This document shows positions 36,657 to 45,547 of a DNA stretch of 59,335 nucleotides, piece after piece. Below the pieces are notes generated by a model. The model saw only the letters and a program-made list of their open reading frames with translations. It had not been told where the DNA came from and searched no databases. Source of the DNA: Calditrichota bacterium (GTDB lineage Bacteria; Calditrichota; Calditrichia; RBG-13-44-9; J042). Positions within the stretch are counted from its first letter, which is position 1. Each line of letters starts with the position of its first letter. A program made the position numbers and the translations under genes. The stretch is from contig JAADJD010000018.1 of assembly GCA_013150955.1 (NCBI GenBank), positions 1 through 59,335 of the forward strand, written 5' to 3'.

Positions 36657-37955
36657 ATGGTATCGATCCGGAAAGCAGCACCTCATATCAATCTGAATCT
36701 TAACGTGCGGGGCATGGAGCAATCCGCCACGTTAAAGATTAACGAAATCTGTCGCCAGTTTTTACGAGAAGGCAAACAGGTGTTCCGGCTGGGTCTGGGA
36801 CAATCGCCTTTCCCGGTGCCCACGCCCGTGGTGGAAGAGCTCAAAGCCAATGCCCATCAAAAAGATTATTTACCGGTTTTTGGATTGCCCCAGCTTCGGG
36901 AATCCATTGCCAATTACTTCCGTCGCACGCAGAGTCTGGGATGCCACCCCGAAGATGTCATCATTGGACCCGGTTCCAAAGAGCTCATGTTTATTCTGCA
37001 ACTGGTTTATTACGGAGATCTGGTGATTCCCAATCCCAGCTGGGTGTCTTATGCCCCACAGGCCCGGATTGTGGGACGACAGATCTCCTGGCTGCACACC
37101 AGCCTGATTACCGAATGGAAAATCACCCCGGAAGAGATCGAAGAATTGTGCCAATCCGATCCGGAACGGCCGCGACTGATCATCCTGAATTACCCGTCCA
37201 ATCCGGCCGGTACCACCTATCACGTGGACGAGTTGAAAGCCATTGCCCGGGTGGCCCGTCATTATCGCATTGTGTTGTTATCCGATGAAATTTACGGCGA
37301 GCTGCACCACAGCGGTCGGCATGTGTCCATCGCCCGGTTTTATCCGGAAGGCACCATCATCAGCAGTGGATTGAGCAAGTGGTGTGGGGCCGGCGGCTGG
37401 CGTCTGGGATGCTTCGTGTTCCCCAAGTCGCTGTACTGGCTGCGGGACGCCATGGGCGTGGTGGCCTCGGAGACGTTTACTTCGACCTCCGCACCCATTC
37501 AATATGCGGCAGTGCGGGCGTTTAAAGGGGGATTGGAAATTGAACATTACCTCTGGCAGGCCCGGCGCATTTTGCGCAGTCTGGGACGCTACCTGTACCA
37601 GAAACTCAAGAAGGCGGGCGTGGGCATTGCCGAGCCCCGGGGAGCCTTCTACCTATTTCCGGATTTTGAACCTTTCCGGGAAAAGTTGATGAAAAAGGGC
37701 ATCCTGACCAGCCAGCAACTGGCCGAGCGTTTGCTATTGGAAACGGGGGTGGCGGTGTTACCGGGACATGTTTTCGGAAGGCCGCTGGAAGAATTTACCG
37801 TGCGGATTGCCTACGTGGATTTTGACGGTGCCCGGGCATTGTCCGCCGCCGAGCAGATCCCTCAGAACAAACACCTGAATAAAGATTTTCTATATTATTA
37901 TTGCAACAACACCGTCACGGCCATTGATCGGTTGTGCGATTGGTTGTGTGGTTGA
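36657..37955 (+). CDS. Class I/II PLP-dependent aminotransferase
   Basis: 432 residues, fold type I. PLP-binding residues: N182 in 'NYPSNPAG', D210-E-I-Y213, S240-K241 with the Schiff-base lysine in 'SSGLSKWCGAGGWRLG', and R249. The C-terminal substrate Arg is in 'EFTVRIAYVDFD'. It is closest in pattern to aspartate/aromatic aminotransferases; exact specificity cannot be read by eye. The last ~45 residues, after 'GARALSAAEQIP', extend beyond the core fold. It is cotranscribed with the acidic-amino-acid symporter upstream. Confidence 0.88.
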   Translation: MVSIRKAAPHINLNLNVRGMEQSATLKINEICRQFLREGKQVFRLGLGQSPFPVPTPVVEELKANAHQKDYLPVFGLPQLRESIANYFRRTQSLGCHPEDVIIGPGSKELMFILQLVYYGDLVIPNPSWVSYAPQARIVGRQISWLHTSLITEWKITPEEIEELCQSDPERPRLIILNYPSNPAGTTYHVDELKAIARVARHYRIVLLSDEIYGELHHSGRHVSIARFYPEGTIISSGLSKWCGAGGWRLGCFVFPKSLYWLRDAMGVVASETFTSTSAPIQYAAVRAFKGGLEIEHYLWQARRILRSLGRYLYQKLKKAGVGIAEPRGAFYLFPDFEPFREKLMKKGILTSQQLAERLLLETGVAVLPGHVFGRPLEEFTVRIAYVDFDGARALSAAEQIPQNKHLNKDFLYYYCNNTVTAIDRLCDWLCG

Positions 37956-38029
37956 TCCTTCCGCGGGTTAAATTTCAGACAAAGTTGGATGTTCCCCGGA
38001 TTTGACCGTCATGAGATTTGTGCTGGATT

Positions 38030-38500
38030 TTCAGTTGGCAGTCGGCAGTGAGCAGTTGGCAGTTGGCAGTTTGCAGTTGGCAGTAAGCAATGGGCAGTTG
38101 GAAATGTAGGGGAAAGCCCGTGGCAATCATGGTTCGAGATTTCCCCGTGAATGAGGTGGAATTTTGTACTGCAATTTTATGCCAAATAATGCATTAAACC
38201 GCGAATCACACGAATGAAACCAAAACATATCTACAAAATCGCGAATAAACTCCGGAACACATTTTCATCCAGACACAATCCAAAGTATTTTATTGGTTTT
38301 ATTTGTGTGAATTCGTGTCATTCGTAGGCTAATGCATCATCTGGGTTTATGCCTGTCCAGTGAACAGGGTAGCCACGGGCTTTATGCCCGTGATAGCGCA
38401 GGCATAAAGCCTGCGCCTACCGGCGGTTGGAATTTTGCCATGGTGAAACGGATTTTACACTGCTGATTAATCCCCGTGCAGCGCAGGCGTAAAGCCTGCG
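38030..38500. repeat. Palindrome-rich block, right member of the inverted pair, split by a MITE
   Basis: Contains 'GTGAGCAGTTGGCAGTTGG' low-complexity sequence, 'CCGTGAATGAGGTGGAATTT', 'GAACAGGGTAGCCACGGGC' and two 'GCGCAGGC.TAAAGCCTGCGC' hairpins. These are the reverse complement of modules at 34.8-35.1 kb. The last hairpin (about 38483-38503) lies just beyond the stop of the minus-strand DUF4321 gene and may serve as its terminator. A MITE-like copy interrupts the block at 38181. Confidence 0.8.
38181..38345 (-). repeat. MITE-like dispersed repeat, copy 16, inside the palindrome block
   Basis: From GCCAAATAATGCATT to GCATCATCTGGG, flanked by TTTAT at 38176-38180 and 38346-38350. The uninterrupted version of this site is present near 34.97 kb in opposite orientation. 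Confidence 0.92.
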
Positions 38501-38526
38501 CCGACCAATCATTTTTTTCTTGTGGA

Positions 38527-38790
38527 TCAATCTATCCAGCGCAAAATGTAGGCCGCTATCAGGATGCCAATCACCCCGATCACATTAATTTTCATGCTAA
38601 ATCCCAGCGTCACGGTGAAAACGATCAAATTCAACACGGCCGGCCCCACAGAAAAACTGGCGGAACGGAGGAAAAATTCCTTCACCACACCGTTGGGTAA
38701 AATCAATCCCAGCACCTCCCCCATCGCGCTCCCGATAATCGCCCCCAAGAAGATAATGACCAGAATCAATCCCAATCCTTTCCTGCGCAT
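38527..38790 (-). CDS. Small membrane protein, DUF4321-like
   Basis: 87 residues with two to three hydrophobic segments (about 5-30, 48-65, 68-84). The pattern 'GLGLILVIIFLGAIIGSAMGEVLG' followed by 'FFLRSASFSVGPAVLNLIVFT' fits DUF4321. Function is unknown. It lies 207 bp downstream of purQ, at the end of the long minus-strand gene series. It could be read through from that operon or have its own promoter. GGAGAGA lies upstream of the ATG. Confidence 0.75.
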   Translation of the reverse strand: MRRKGLGLILVIIFLGAIIGSAMGEVLGLILPNGVVKEFFLRSASFSVGPAVLNLIVFTVTLGFSMKINVIGVIGILIAAYILRWID

Positions 38791-38997
38791 GGGGTCTCTC
38801 CTTTCCCGTGATAATTGTTCTCCCCTGCCTTACGGTTCCCGGCATTTTGCCGGCACCGCCCAAAACTTAGGGAAAAAAATCATTTTAAACAAATATTCGG
38901 CACGGATTTCTCCCACTCCTCAAAGAAAATCATCGGGGCAATCGAGGGATCGATCGGGGACAGGGAAATCCATTCCTTTCCGGATCATCGAAACGGC

Positions 38998-39684
38998 CTA
39001 ACCGGTCATCAGCGATTCGAAAACCCAGCGACCATCTTCGGATCCCAGCAGGGCTTCCACAGCCCGTTCTGGATGGGGCATCATTCCCAGCACGTTGCCC
39101 TCCCGATTGATGATTCCCGCAATGTTGCCAACGGATCCATTGGGATTGGCCTCCGGGGTCACCCGATTATCCGCGGTGGCGTACCGAAACACGATCTGTC
39201 CGTTCGCCTCCAGTTCCTCCAGTCCCGCGGCATCAATAAAATAATTTCCCTCCCCGTGGGCAATGGGAATGCGTAGCGGTTTTTGATCAGGAATCCGATG
39301 GGTAAACGGTGTGTGGGTATTTTCGACCCGCACATGCACAAATTTACAAATAAACCGGAGGTTCTGATTGCGCAACAGTGCACCGGGTAGCAAACCGGCT
39401 TCGGTTAATATTTGAAAGCCGTTGCAGATCCCCAGCACCCGCCCCCCTTTGCGGGCAAAGCGGACAACCTCCTGCATGATCGGCGAAAAGCGGGCAATTG
39501 CCCCCGCGCGCAAATAATCGCCGTAGGAAAATCCACCCGGTAACACAACCAGATCGTACCCATCCAGTCGGCGTTCTTTGTGCCACACGTATTCCACCTG
39601 TGCTCCCATCAAACGAAGCGCTTCGTACACATCCGCATCACAATTGGAACCGGGAAACACAATGACCGCGCTTTTCACTCCCAC
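38998..39684 (-). CDS. purQ: Phosphoribosylformylglycinamidine synthase, glutaminase subunit PurQ
   Basis: 228 residues, class I glutamine amidotransferase. The nucleophile is Cys87 in '[11 protein letters not shown]', and the His/Glu pair is in '[11 protein letters not shown]'. The N-terminus is typical ([17 protein letters not shown]). The start GTG at 39682-39684 overlaps the TAG of purS, with GGAGG just upstream; a second GTG two codons later is possible. PurQ supplies ammonia to PurL for FGAM synthesis, with PurS as the bridging subunit. purL is not in the window. Confidence 0.96.
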   Translation of the reverse strand: MGVKSAVIVFPGSNCDADVYEALRLMGAQVEYVWHKERRLDGYDLVVLPGGFSYGDYLRAGAIARFSPIMQEVVRFARKGGRVLGICNGFQILTEAGLLPGALLRNQNLRFICKFVHVRVENTHTPFTHRIPDQKPLRIPIAHGEGNYFIDAAGLEELEANGQIVFRYATADNRVTPEANPNGSVGNIAGIINREGNVLGMMPHPERAVEALLGSEDGRWVFESLMTG

Positions 39685-39926
39685 TACTCCTCCGGCTGAA
39701 TCTCAAAATCTTCGATGACGGGATTGGCCAGTAACTTCTGGCTGGCTTCTTCCAGAATCTGCCGGGCCTTCCGGGGATCGCTTTCATCAATTTCCACTTC
39801 AATGAGCTTCCCGATGCGCACATCCCGGATTTGCTCGTAACCCAGATGGTGCAGGGCCTGATTCACCGTTTTGCCCTGCGGATCCAGAATTCCTTTCTTC
39901 AATCGCACTTTGATCACGAATTTCAT
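39684..39926 (-). CDS. purS: Phosphoribosylformylglycinamidine synthase subunit PurS
   Basis: 80 residues, the normal length. Signature '[20 protein letters not shown]' is followed by '[12 protein letters not shown]'. PurS is the small dimeric subunit that docks PurQ on the small-type PurL, so the organism uses the three-part FGAM synthase. Its ATG overlaps the end of pssA by 4 bp, and its stop overlaps the purQ start. Confidence 0.95.
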   Translation of the reverse strand: MKFVIKVRLKKGILDPQGKTVNQALHHLGYEQIRDVRIGKLIEVEIDESDPRKARQILEEASQKLLANPVIEDFEIQPEE

Positions 39927-40678
39927 AAGTGGCTATCTTCCTCTGAGGTTGGACTTTCTTCGGGACCTCCTTTAATCACTAACCACAGGGACCGGGCCAG
40001 TCCGGAAAGCACGTAAACGATGGCCCAGGGGAAAAATGCTTCCTGGGGAAAGATAATCAGAATCAGCACCCCCATGCTGACCACCAGAATCTTCACCCGA
40101 TTGGCGGTATTGGTTCGCAGGGAAAACTGGGGCATGGTTTCGTAACGAATGTTGGTGATCATCAGTATCGACACCAGGAGAATGAGCGTCAGAAACAGCT
40201 TGGACCAGCGGAGCATTTCCCAGAAGTGATAATTGAAAATCACAAACGACCCCAGGGTAACGGCGGCAGCGGGTATGGGCAATCCCTCGAAAAAGGCCTT
40301 GTCGTATCCTTTCAGGCGCACGTTAAAACGGGCCAATCGGATGGAACCAAAAACCAGGGGGACAAAGCTGAGCATCAGTCCCAGCGTGCCCCAGTTTTGC
40401 AGATAGACGAAATATGCCAGCACAGATGGCGCCAATCCAAAGGAGACCACGTCGGCCAGCGAATCGTACTGCACCCCAAAGGGGGAAGCACTCTTGGTCA
40501 GGCGCGCCAGCTTTCCATCCACGGTATCCAGAATGGCAGCGGCAATGATTAGCCAGGCCGCCTGAATAAATTGCCCCCGGGAGGAAAGTATGGCCGAATA
40601 AAAGCCACAGAACATATTGGCCATGGTAAAAAAACTGGGGACTAAACCCGCTCTCACTCGAACCACATCAGACCTCAT
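39923..40678 (-). CDS. pssA: CDP-diacylglycerol-serine O-phosphatidyltransferase
   Basis: 251 residues with six or so membrane helices. The CDP-alcohol phosphatidyltransferase motif is complete (D-x2-D-G-x2-A-R-x8-G-x3-D-x3-D: 'DTVDGKLARLTKSASPFG' then 'VQYDSLAD'). It makes phosphatidylserine from CDP-diacylglycerol and serine in the inner membrane. psd lies immediately upstream, so the two make phosphatidylethanolamine. The C-terminus is hydrophilic (GGPEESPTSEED). It overlaps purS by 4 bp. Confidence 0.95.
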   Translation of the reverse strand: MRSDVVRVRAGLVPSFFTMANMFCGFYSAILSSRGQFIQAAWLIIAAAILDTVDGKLARLTKSASPFGVQYDSLADVVSFGLAPSVLAYFVYLQNWGTLGLMLSFVPLVFGSIRLARFNVRLKGYDKAFFEGLPIPAAAVTLGSFVIFNYHFWEMLRWSKLFLTLILLVSILMITNIRYETMPQFSLRTNTANRVKILVVSMGVLILIIFPQEAFFPWAIVYVLSGLARSLWLVIKGGPEESPTSEEDSHL

Positions 40679-40738
40679 AATTATCGTTCATGCTCCTGTA
40701 TCGATGCCACCCCCTGCTCAGACTGGCTGTCTGCCGCC

Positions 40739-41449
40739 CTAATATACTTCCTCCACCGGGGTATCCACCACATTGGCCTCAACCTTTTCCTGATCGCCTT
40801 CATCGGTAAACTGGGCAATGACTGTTTCCCCGGCCCTGACGCGTTGTCCCGGGCTGACCATCACCCGGGCGTTCAGGTCAAAGAAGATATCGACCCGGCT
40901 GCCGTAACGAATCATGCCCATGCGGTCGCCGGCCTGAACGGTGTGCCCTTCCCGTAGATTGCACACAATTCGGCGGGCCACAATGCCGGCTATCTGTTTA
41001 AACAGCACCCGACGCCCCCGGGGATCCACAATCCCGATCGCCGTGTGCTCGTTCTCTTCCGATGCCTTATCCTTAAATGCCGCCAAAAACTTGCCCGGCT
41101 GATAATGGAAGTAACGCACCTTTCCGGAAATGGGTACCCGGTTGACGTGCACATCAAATACCGACAGGAAGATGCTGACCATGCGCACCTTTTCATCAAA
41201 AAACCGGGGCTCGTACACTTCGGTGATTTTGATGATCTTGCCATCGGCCGGGGAAAGAATGGCATTGGGATTTTGCGGGGGCTCCCGGTGGGGATCCCGG
41301 AAAAAATACAGATTAAACACCGAGAACACCCCCAGCAATACGGTAATGACCGTTAAAACCGGCTGTTGCACGTACAGCCGAATGATCAGAAAGATCAGAA
41401 AAATCACCAGCGAACCAATAACCAGTGCCAAACCGTCTTTTGCTATCAA
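40739..41449 (-). CDS. psd: Phosphatidylserine decarboxylase proenzyme
   Basis: 236 residues from a TTG at 41447-41449 with AGGAG eight bases upstream. Longer starts would run into purC. Two N-terminal membrane helices are followed by the decarboxylase domain: 'FFRDPHREPP', 'ILSPADGKI', 'SVFDVHVNRVPISG' and 'NEHTAIGI'. The autocatalytic site is G183-S184 in 'MIRYGSRVDIFF'; cleavage there yields the pyruvoyl enzyme. The short length and motifs match the archaetidylserine/short-Psd subgroup. It converts phosphatidylserine to phosphatidylethanolamine. It lies 60 bp upstream of pssA. Confidence 0.94.
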   Translation of the reverse strand: MIAKDGLALVIGSLVIFLIFLIIRLYVQQPVLTVITVLLGVFSVFNLYFFRDPHREPPQNPNAILSPADGKIIKITEVYEPRFFDEKVRMVSIFLSVFDVHVNRVPISGKVRYFHYQPGKFLAAFKDKASEENEHTAIGIVDPRGRRVLFKQIAGIVARRIVCNLREGHTVQAGDRMGMIRYGSRVDIFFDLNARVMVSPGQRVRAGETVIAQFTDEGDQEKVEANVVDTPVEEVY

Positions 41450-41468
41450 CGTCGTTACTCCTGATTGG

Positions 41469-42185
41469 TTATGCTTTCTTACCCACCACATGTTCCTGGA
41501 TTTGCTGATACACCTCCAGCTTTTTGGAACCGGTGATGGCAAATTTTTTGGGATCGGTAATCTGGCCCTTTTCATCCACGGCAAAAAGGGTCATGGTATC
41601 CGCCGAAATTTCGTCGGCCAGCAGGATTTGATTCTGGGCCCTCCCGAATTCCATGCGAAAATCGCCCAGACGCAATTGATGCCGTTGAAAATAGGATTTC
41701 AACACCGCATTCACCTTGGTGGCAATGCGGGTAATCTGGGTCATTTCACTGCGATCGCACAATCCCAGGGCGTAGGCATGGTATTCGTTGATCATGGGAT
41801 TTCCGAGATCGGGGTTTTTGTAATAGATCTCGATGATGGGATATTCCAGCGGCTGTAACGGCTCCAGCCGAAACCGGGAGGCCAGATCCTCCCCCGCAAT
41901 ATTCCAGATGTGAAAGTACATGGGTAGCATTTCCAGTCGCCGTGCGGCAAAGCTCTTCTCGTCCAGCTTGCGAACAAAATGCGTGGGCACGTTGTAGCTA
42001 TTCAAATAGTCAAATAAGAATGACGAAATGCTGTTGTTAATGGCCCCCTTACCGGCAACTTTCTCCTTCTTTTTCGATAACCAGGGGGGCAGAGTATCCT
42101 GAAATTCGATGATGACCTGATCGGCCTGATCCGTCGCATACACTTTCTTCGTGGATCCCTCAACAAGCAATTCTTTGATTTCCAC
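41469..42185 (-). CDS. purC: Phosphoribosylaminoimidazole-succinocarboxamide synthase
   Basis: 238 residues, typical of bacterial PurC. 'LLVEGSTKKVYATDQADQV' binds ATP, followed by 'RRLEMLPMYFHIWNIAGEDLA', 'LGDFRMEFGRAQNQILLADEISADTM' and a C-terminal region lacking fusions. It condenses CAIR with aspartate (step 8 of purine synthesis). It lies between purB (18 bp upstream) and psd (19 bp downstream) in one minus-strand series. Confidence 0.95.
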   Translation of the reverse strand: MEIKELLVEGSTKKVYATDQADQVIIEFQDTLPPWLSKKKEKVAGKGAINNSISSFLFDYLNSYNVPTHFVRKLDEKSFAARRLEMLPMYFHIWNIAGEDLASRFRLEPLQPLEYPIIEIYYKNPDLGNPMINEYHAYALGLCDRSEMTQITRIATKVNAVLKSYFQRHQLRLGDFRMEFGRAQNQILLADEISADTMTLFAVDEKGQITDPKKFAITGSKKLEVYQQIQEHVVGKKA

Positions 42186-42203
42186 CGTTCTTCCTCCACC
42201 GTT

Positions 42204-43499
42204 TTAACCTATGCCTAATCGTTCAAAAATTAAATCGATATTTTTCAATCGCCGTTGCAAACTGCAGATCCGATCAATCTCATCCGGAGACAGATACTGC
42301 GTCAATTCGGCGTCTTCTTTAATCAGGGCCACAAAATCCCCTCCCTCTTCCCAGCTCTGCATGGCATTGCGCTGCACCAGTCGATACGCTTCTTCCCGAC
42401 TCAATCCTTTATCGATTAAATTTAATAAAATTGCCTGAGAAAAAATCAATCCTCTACTTTTTTCCAGATTGGCCTGCATGCGTTCGGGGTACACCACCAT
42501 GTCTTCGATGATTTGCCGCATTTTTTCCAGCATGTAATATACGGTAATGGTGGCATCCGGCAAAATCACGCGCTCCACCGAAGAGTGGGAAATATCCCGT
42601 TCGTGCCACAGGGCCACGTTTTCCAGTGCGGCGGTGACATGTCCCCGAAGCAGGCGCGCCAGTCCACTGATCCGTTCCGAAAGGATGGGATTCCGCTTGT
42701 GGGGCATGGCGGATGAACCTTTCTGTCCCCGGCGGAACGGCTCTTCCACCTCCAGCACTTCGGTGCGCTGCAAATGGCGAATTTCCACGGCCATTTTTTC
42801 CAGGGTGGCCGCCAGCTGAGCCAGCACCGCCACATACTCCGCGTGACGATCCCGCTGTAAGATTTGCGTGGAGATGGGAGCCGGCTGCAGGCCCAGTTTC
42901 TCGCACACATAGGCTTCCACAAACGGATCCAGATGATCGAAGGTGCCCACGGCTCCGGAAATTTTGCCCACCGAAACCCGCTGAATGGCCGCCTTTAAGC
43001 GCTCCTGGTGCCGTTGCAATTCGGCAAACCAGACGGCCAGCTTAAATCCAAACGTGATCGGTTCCGCATGTACCCCGTGGGTGCGTCCCACCATCAGGGT
43101 ATGCCGATGTGCCCTGGCCTGTTGCCGCACCCGATCCACCAGAATGGCCAGCTTTTCCTGAATGCGCTCCCCGGCCTGCTTCATCTGAACCGCCAGTGCG
43201 GTGTCCAGTACATCGGAAGAGGTCATCCCGTAATGGATGTAGCGGGCGGCCTCGCCCACATACTCCGCCACGTTGGTTAAAAATGCAATTACATCGTGAT
43301 GTGTCCGGGCTTCGATTTCCTGAATGCGCTGCACATCGAACCGCGCCTTCTGGCGAATCTCCTGCACGGCCGATTCGGGGATGCGCCCCAGCTTCGCCTG
43401 AGCCTCGCAGGCCAGAATTTCAATCTCCAGCCAGATCCGAAACTTGTTCTCCTCGCTCCAGATCTGACCGATCTCCGGTAACGTATATCGTTCTATCAT
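42204..43499 (-). CDS. purB: Adenylosuccinate lyase
   Basis: 431 residues. Fumarase-superfamily signature 'GSSAMPHKRNPILSERI' holds the mobile catalytic loop, preceded by 'TRTHHDVIAF'-like 'EARTHHDVIAFL' and 'YIHYGMTSSDVLDTALAVQM'. PurB acts twice in purine synthesis, releasing fumarate from SAICAR and adenylosuccinate. It begins 3 bp after the htrA stop, so it is probably in the same transcript. Upstream of its ATG the sequence is 'CCCCGATAAGCG', with no strong ribosome site. Confidence 0.96.
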   Translation of the reverse strand: MIERYTLPEIGQIWSEENKFRIWLEIEILACEAQAKLGRIPESAVQEIRQKARFDVQRIQEIEARTHHDVIAFLTNVAEYVGEAARYIHYGMTSSDVLDTALAVQMKQAGERIQEKLAILVDRVRQQARAHRHTLMVGRTHGVHAEPITFGFKLAVWFAELQRHQERLKAAIQRVSVGKISGAVGTFDHLDPFVEAYVCEKLGLQPAPISTQILQRDRHAEYVAVLAQLAATLEKMAVEIRHLQRTEVLEVEEPFRRGQKGSSAMPHKRNPILSERISGLARLLRGHVTAALENVALWHERDISHSSVERVILPDATITVYYMLEKMRQIIEDMVVYPERMQANLEKSRGLIFSQAILLNLIDKGLSREEAYRLVQRNAMQSWEEGGDFVALIKEDAELTQYLSPDEIDRICSLQRRLKNIDLIFERLGIG

Positions 43500-43502
43500 C
43501 GC

Positions 43503-44720
43503 TTATCGGGGTAATGGTTTTAAAGTTACCTGAATATCCATTTTGGTTTTACCGCGAACCACGGTAAAGGTCAACACGTCGCCCACTTTCAGATCCATAT
43601 TTTCCAGCACATCGACCAGATGCTGGGCATTTTCGATGCGCTGCCCGTTCAGGGCAATGATGACATCTTCTTCTTTCAATCCCGCCTTTGCCGCAGGACT
43701 CCGGGGTTCAATCTGGGCGATGATGGCTCCGTAGTCCACGTTCAATCCCAGCGCCGAGATAATGAAGGGGTTCAAATCCTGCACCTTCAAAATGCCCAGC
43801 CAGTAATTCCGGTTTATGCCCCCCTTTTCTTTAATCTCGCGCACCACTTCCTTAATGCGATTGATGGGAATGGCAAATCCAATGCCGACAAATCCTTCCT
43901 GATACCGGCTGCCGGTGTAGATAAACGTATTCATTCCAATGACCTGCCCCAGCGAATTCACCAGCGGCCCCCCGCTGTTTCCGTGATTGATGGCGGCATC
44001 GGTCTGGATCATGTCCAGGTACAGACGGCCGGTTTCGGTGCGCCCCCAATCCCGATCCACGGCACTGATCACCCCTACCGTTACCGTGGGCTTGTCGTTT
44101 AACTCAAACAATCCAAAGGGATTGCCCAGCGCGATCACCCATTCGCCCACAATCAGATCGTCGGAGTCGCCCATCTCGATGTAGGGGAAGTTCTCGCCTT
44201 CGATTTTGAGCAGGGCAATGTCGGTCACCCAGTCGCTGCCCACCAATTCCGCTTCGTAATGCTTGCCATTGGTCATGGTAACCACAATCTCGGCGGCATT
44301 TTCCACCACATGCTCGTTGGTAATCAGATAGCCATCCGGGGACACCAGAAATCCCGATCCCAGGGACTTGATCCGCTGCTCATAGACGCGGTCGCGAAAC
44401 AGCTCGGGGAAAATGGCTCGCCACAGGGGATCGTCGATGTTGAAGGGGCTTTTTTGCACAATTCGGCGCACCTGCAACACGTTAATTCCCACCACGGCGG
44501 GACTCACCTTTGCCACGGCACGGGTGATGGCATTTTCCCGCAATTGATGCAGGCGTCGGGTGTTCTCGCGCACCTGCTCGGTGTCCGGACGGGCGTAGAC
44601 AGCGTTCAGGAATAGGGAATCGCCCCCGGTGGCGCTGCTCCCGCCGTTTCGATCACACACGTGAAAAATGCCCAGGGCAATCACCACGCCTATCAAAACC
44701 CCGATGAACAGGTTCTTCAT
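43503..44720 (-). CDS. HtrA/DegP-like envelope serine protease with one PDZ domain
   Basis: 405 residues from the ATG at 44718-44720 (GAGG eight bases upstream). An N-terminal membrane anchor (about 2-22) is followed by a trypsin-like domain with triad His137 (ITNEHVV), Asp167 (DIALLKI) and Ser249 (NHGNSGGPLV). A single C-terminal PDZ domain spans about 305-400 (GAIIAQIEPRSPAAKAGLKEEDVI). One PDZ plus an uncleaved anchor is the DegS/HhoA-like layout. It degrades misfolded envelope proteins or triggers a stress cascade. It is first before purB in the minus-strand series, with an unusual housekeeping partnership. Confidence 0.93.
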   Translation of the reverse strand: MKNLFIGVLIGVVIALGIFHVCDRNGGSSATGGDSLFLNAVYARPDTEQVRENTRRLHQLRENAITRAVAKVSPAVVGINVLQVRRIVQKSPFNIDDPLWRAIFPELFRDRVYEQRIKSLGSGFLVSPDGYLITNEHVVENAAEIVVTMTNGKHYEAELVGSDWVTDIALLKIEGENFPYIEMGDSDDLIVGEWVIALGNPFGLFELNDKPTVTVGVISAVDRDWGRTETGRLYLDMIQTDAAINHGNSGGPLVNSLGQVIGMNTFIYTGSRYQEGFVGIGFAIPINRIKEVVREIKEKGGINRNYWLGILKVQDLNPFIISALGLNVDYGAIIAQIEPRSPAAKAGLKEEDVIIALNGQRIENAQHLVDVLENMDLKVGDVLTFTVVRGKTKMDIQVTLKPLPR

Positions 44721-44833
44721 TTTTTTATCCTCTGCCAATTTCTGGCCATTGATTTTCGCAACCCTTCATGCCCCGCCCTGCCCGGTTTCCGATCTTCCCG
44801 GCTCCGCTGTTTTCTGCAATCGCTGAGACGCTC

Positions 44834-45478
44834 CTACTTCTGAATCTTCTTCCAGTCGCTTAAGAAACGCTCAATGCCCACATCCGTTAAGGGATGTTTG
44901 AACAGTTGATTGATGACTTTAAAGGGAATGGTGCAGATGTCGGCACCCATCAGGGCCGCTTCCACCACATGCATGGGGTGGCGCACGCTGGCCACCAGAA
45001 TTTCCGTTTCAAATCCGTAATTGTTGTAGATTTGCACGATTTGTTCGATCAGGCGCATGCCATCGCTGCTCACGTCATCGATGCGGCCCACAAAGGGACT
45101 GACGAAGGTGGCACCGGCCCGCGCTACCAGAATGGCCTGAGCCGGGGAAAACACCAGGGTCATGTTGACCTGAATCCCCTCCGCCGACAACCGCTTACAC
45201 GCCTTGATTCCCTCCTTCGTCGTGGGCAATTTTATGACAATATTTTCCGCGATTTTTGCCAGCTCGTGGGCTTCGCGAATCATGCCATCCACATCGGTGG
45301 CAATCACTTCCGCACTGACCGGGCCACTCACAAGGTCGCAAATCTTTTTCAGATTCTCGAACGGATCGCCAGGCTCCCGCGACAGCAGGGTGGGATTCGT
45401 GGTCACCCCGTCCAGGATCCCCATGTCTGCGGCTTCCTGGATTTCCTGCAAATTGGCTGTATCGATGAAAAATTTCAT
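44834..45478 (-). CDS. Small transaldolase (TalC/fructose-6-phosphate aldolase type)
   Basis: 214 residues. The N-terminus ([15 protein letters not shown]) and '[12 protein letters not shown]' are typical. The Schiff-base lysine is K83 in 'NIVIKLPTT', with '[29 protein letters not shown]' following. The ~215-residue length separates this subfamily from the long TalB type. It transfers dihydroxyacetone units in the pentose phosphate pathway, or acts as fructose-6-phosphate aldolase; sequence by eye cannot decide. It lies between truA and htrA. Confidence 0.94.
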   Translation of the reverse strand: MKFFIDTANLQEIQEAADMGILDGVTTNPTLLSREPGDPFENLKKICDLVSGPVSAEVIATDVDGMIREAHELAKIAENIVIKLPTTKEGIKACKRLSAEGIQVNMTLVFSPAQAILVARAGATFVSPFVGRIDDVSSDGMRLIEQIVQIYNNYGFETEILVASVRHPMHVVEAALMGADICTIPFKVINQLFKHPLTDVGIERFLSDWKKIQK

Positions 45479-45547
45479 GGTACCTCCAGGATTTTTAACT
45501 TCTTGTCTTCATCTGCCCTGCCCGCCGGCACCCGCTTTCTCCACCGG

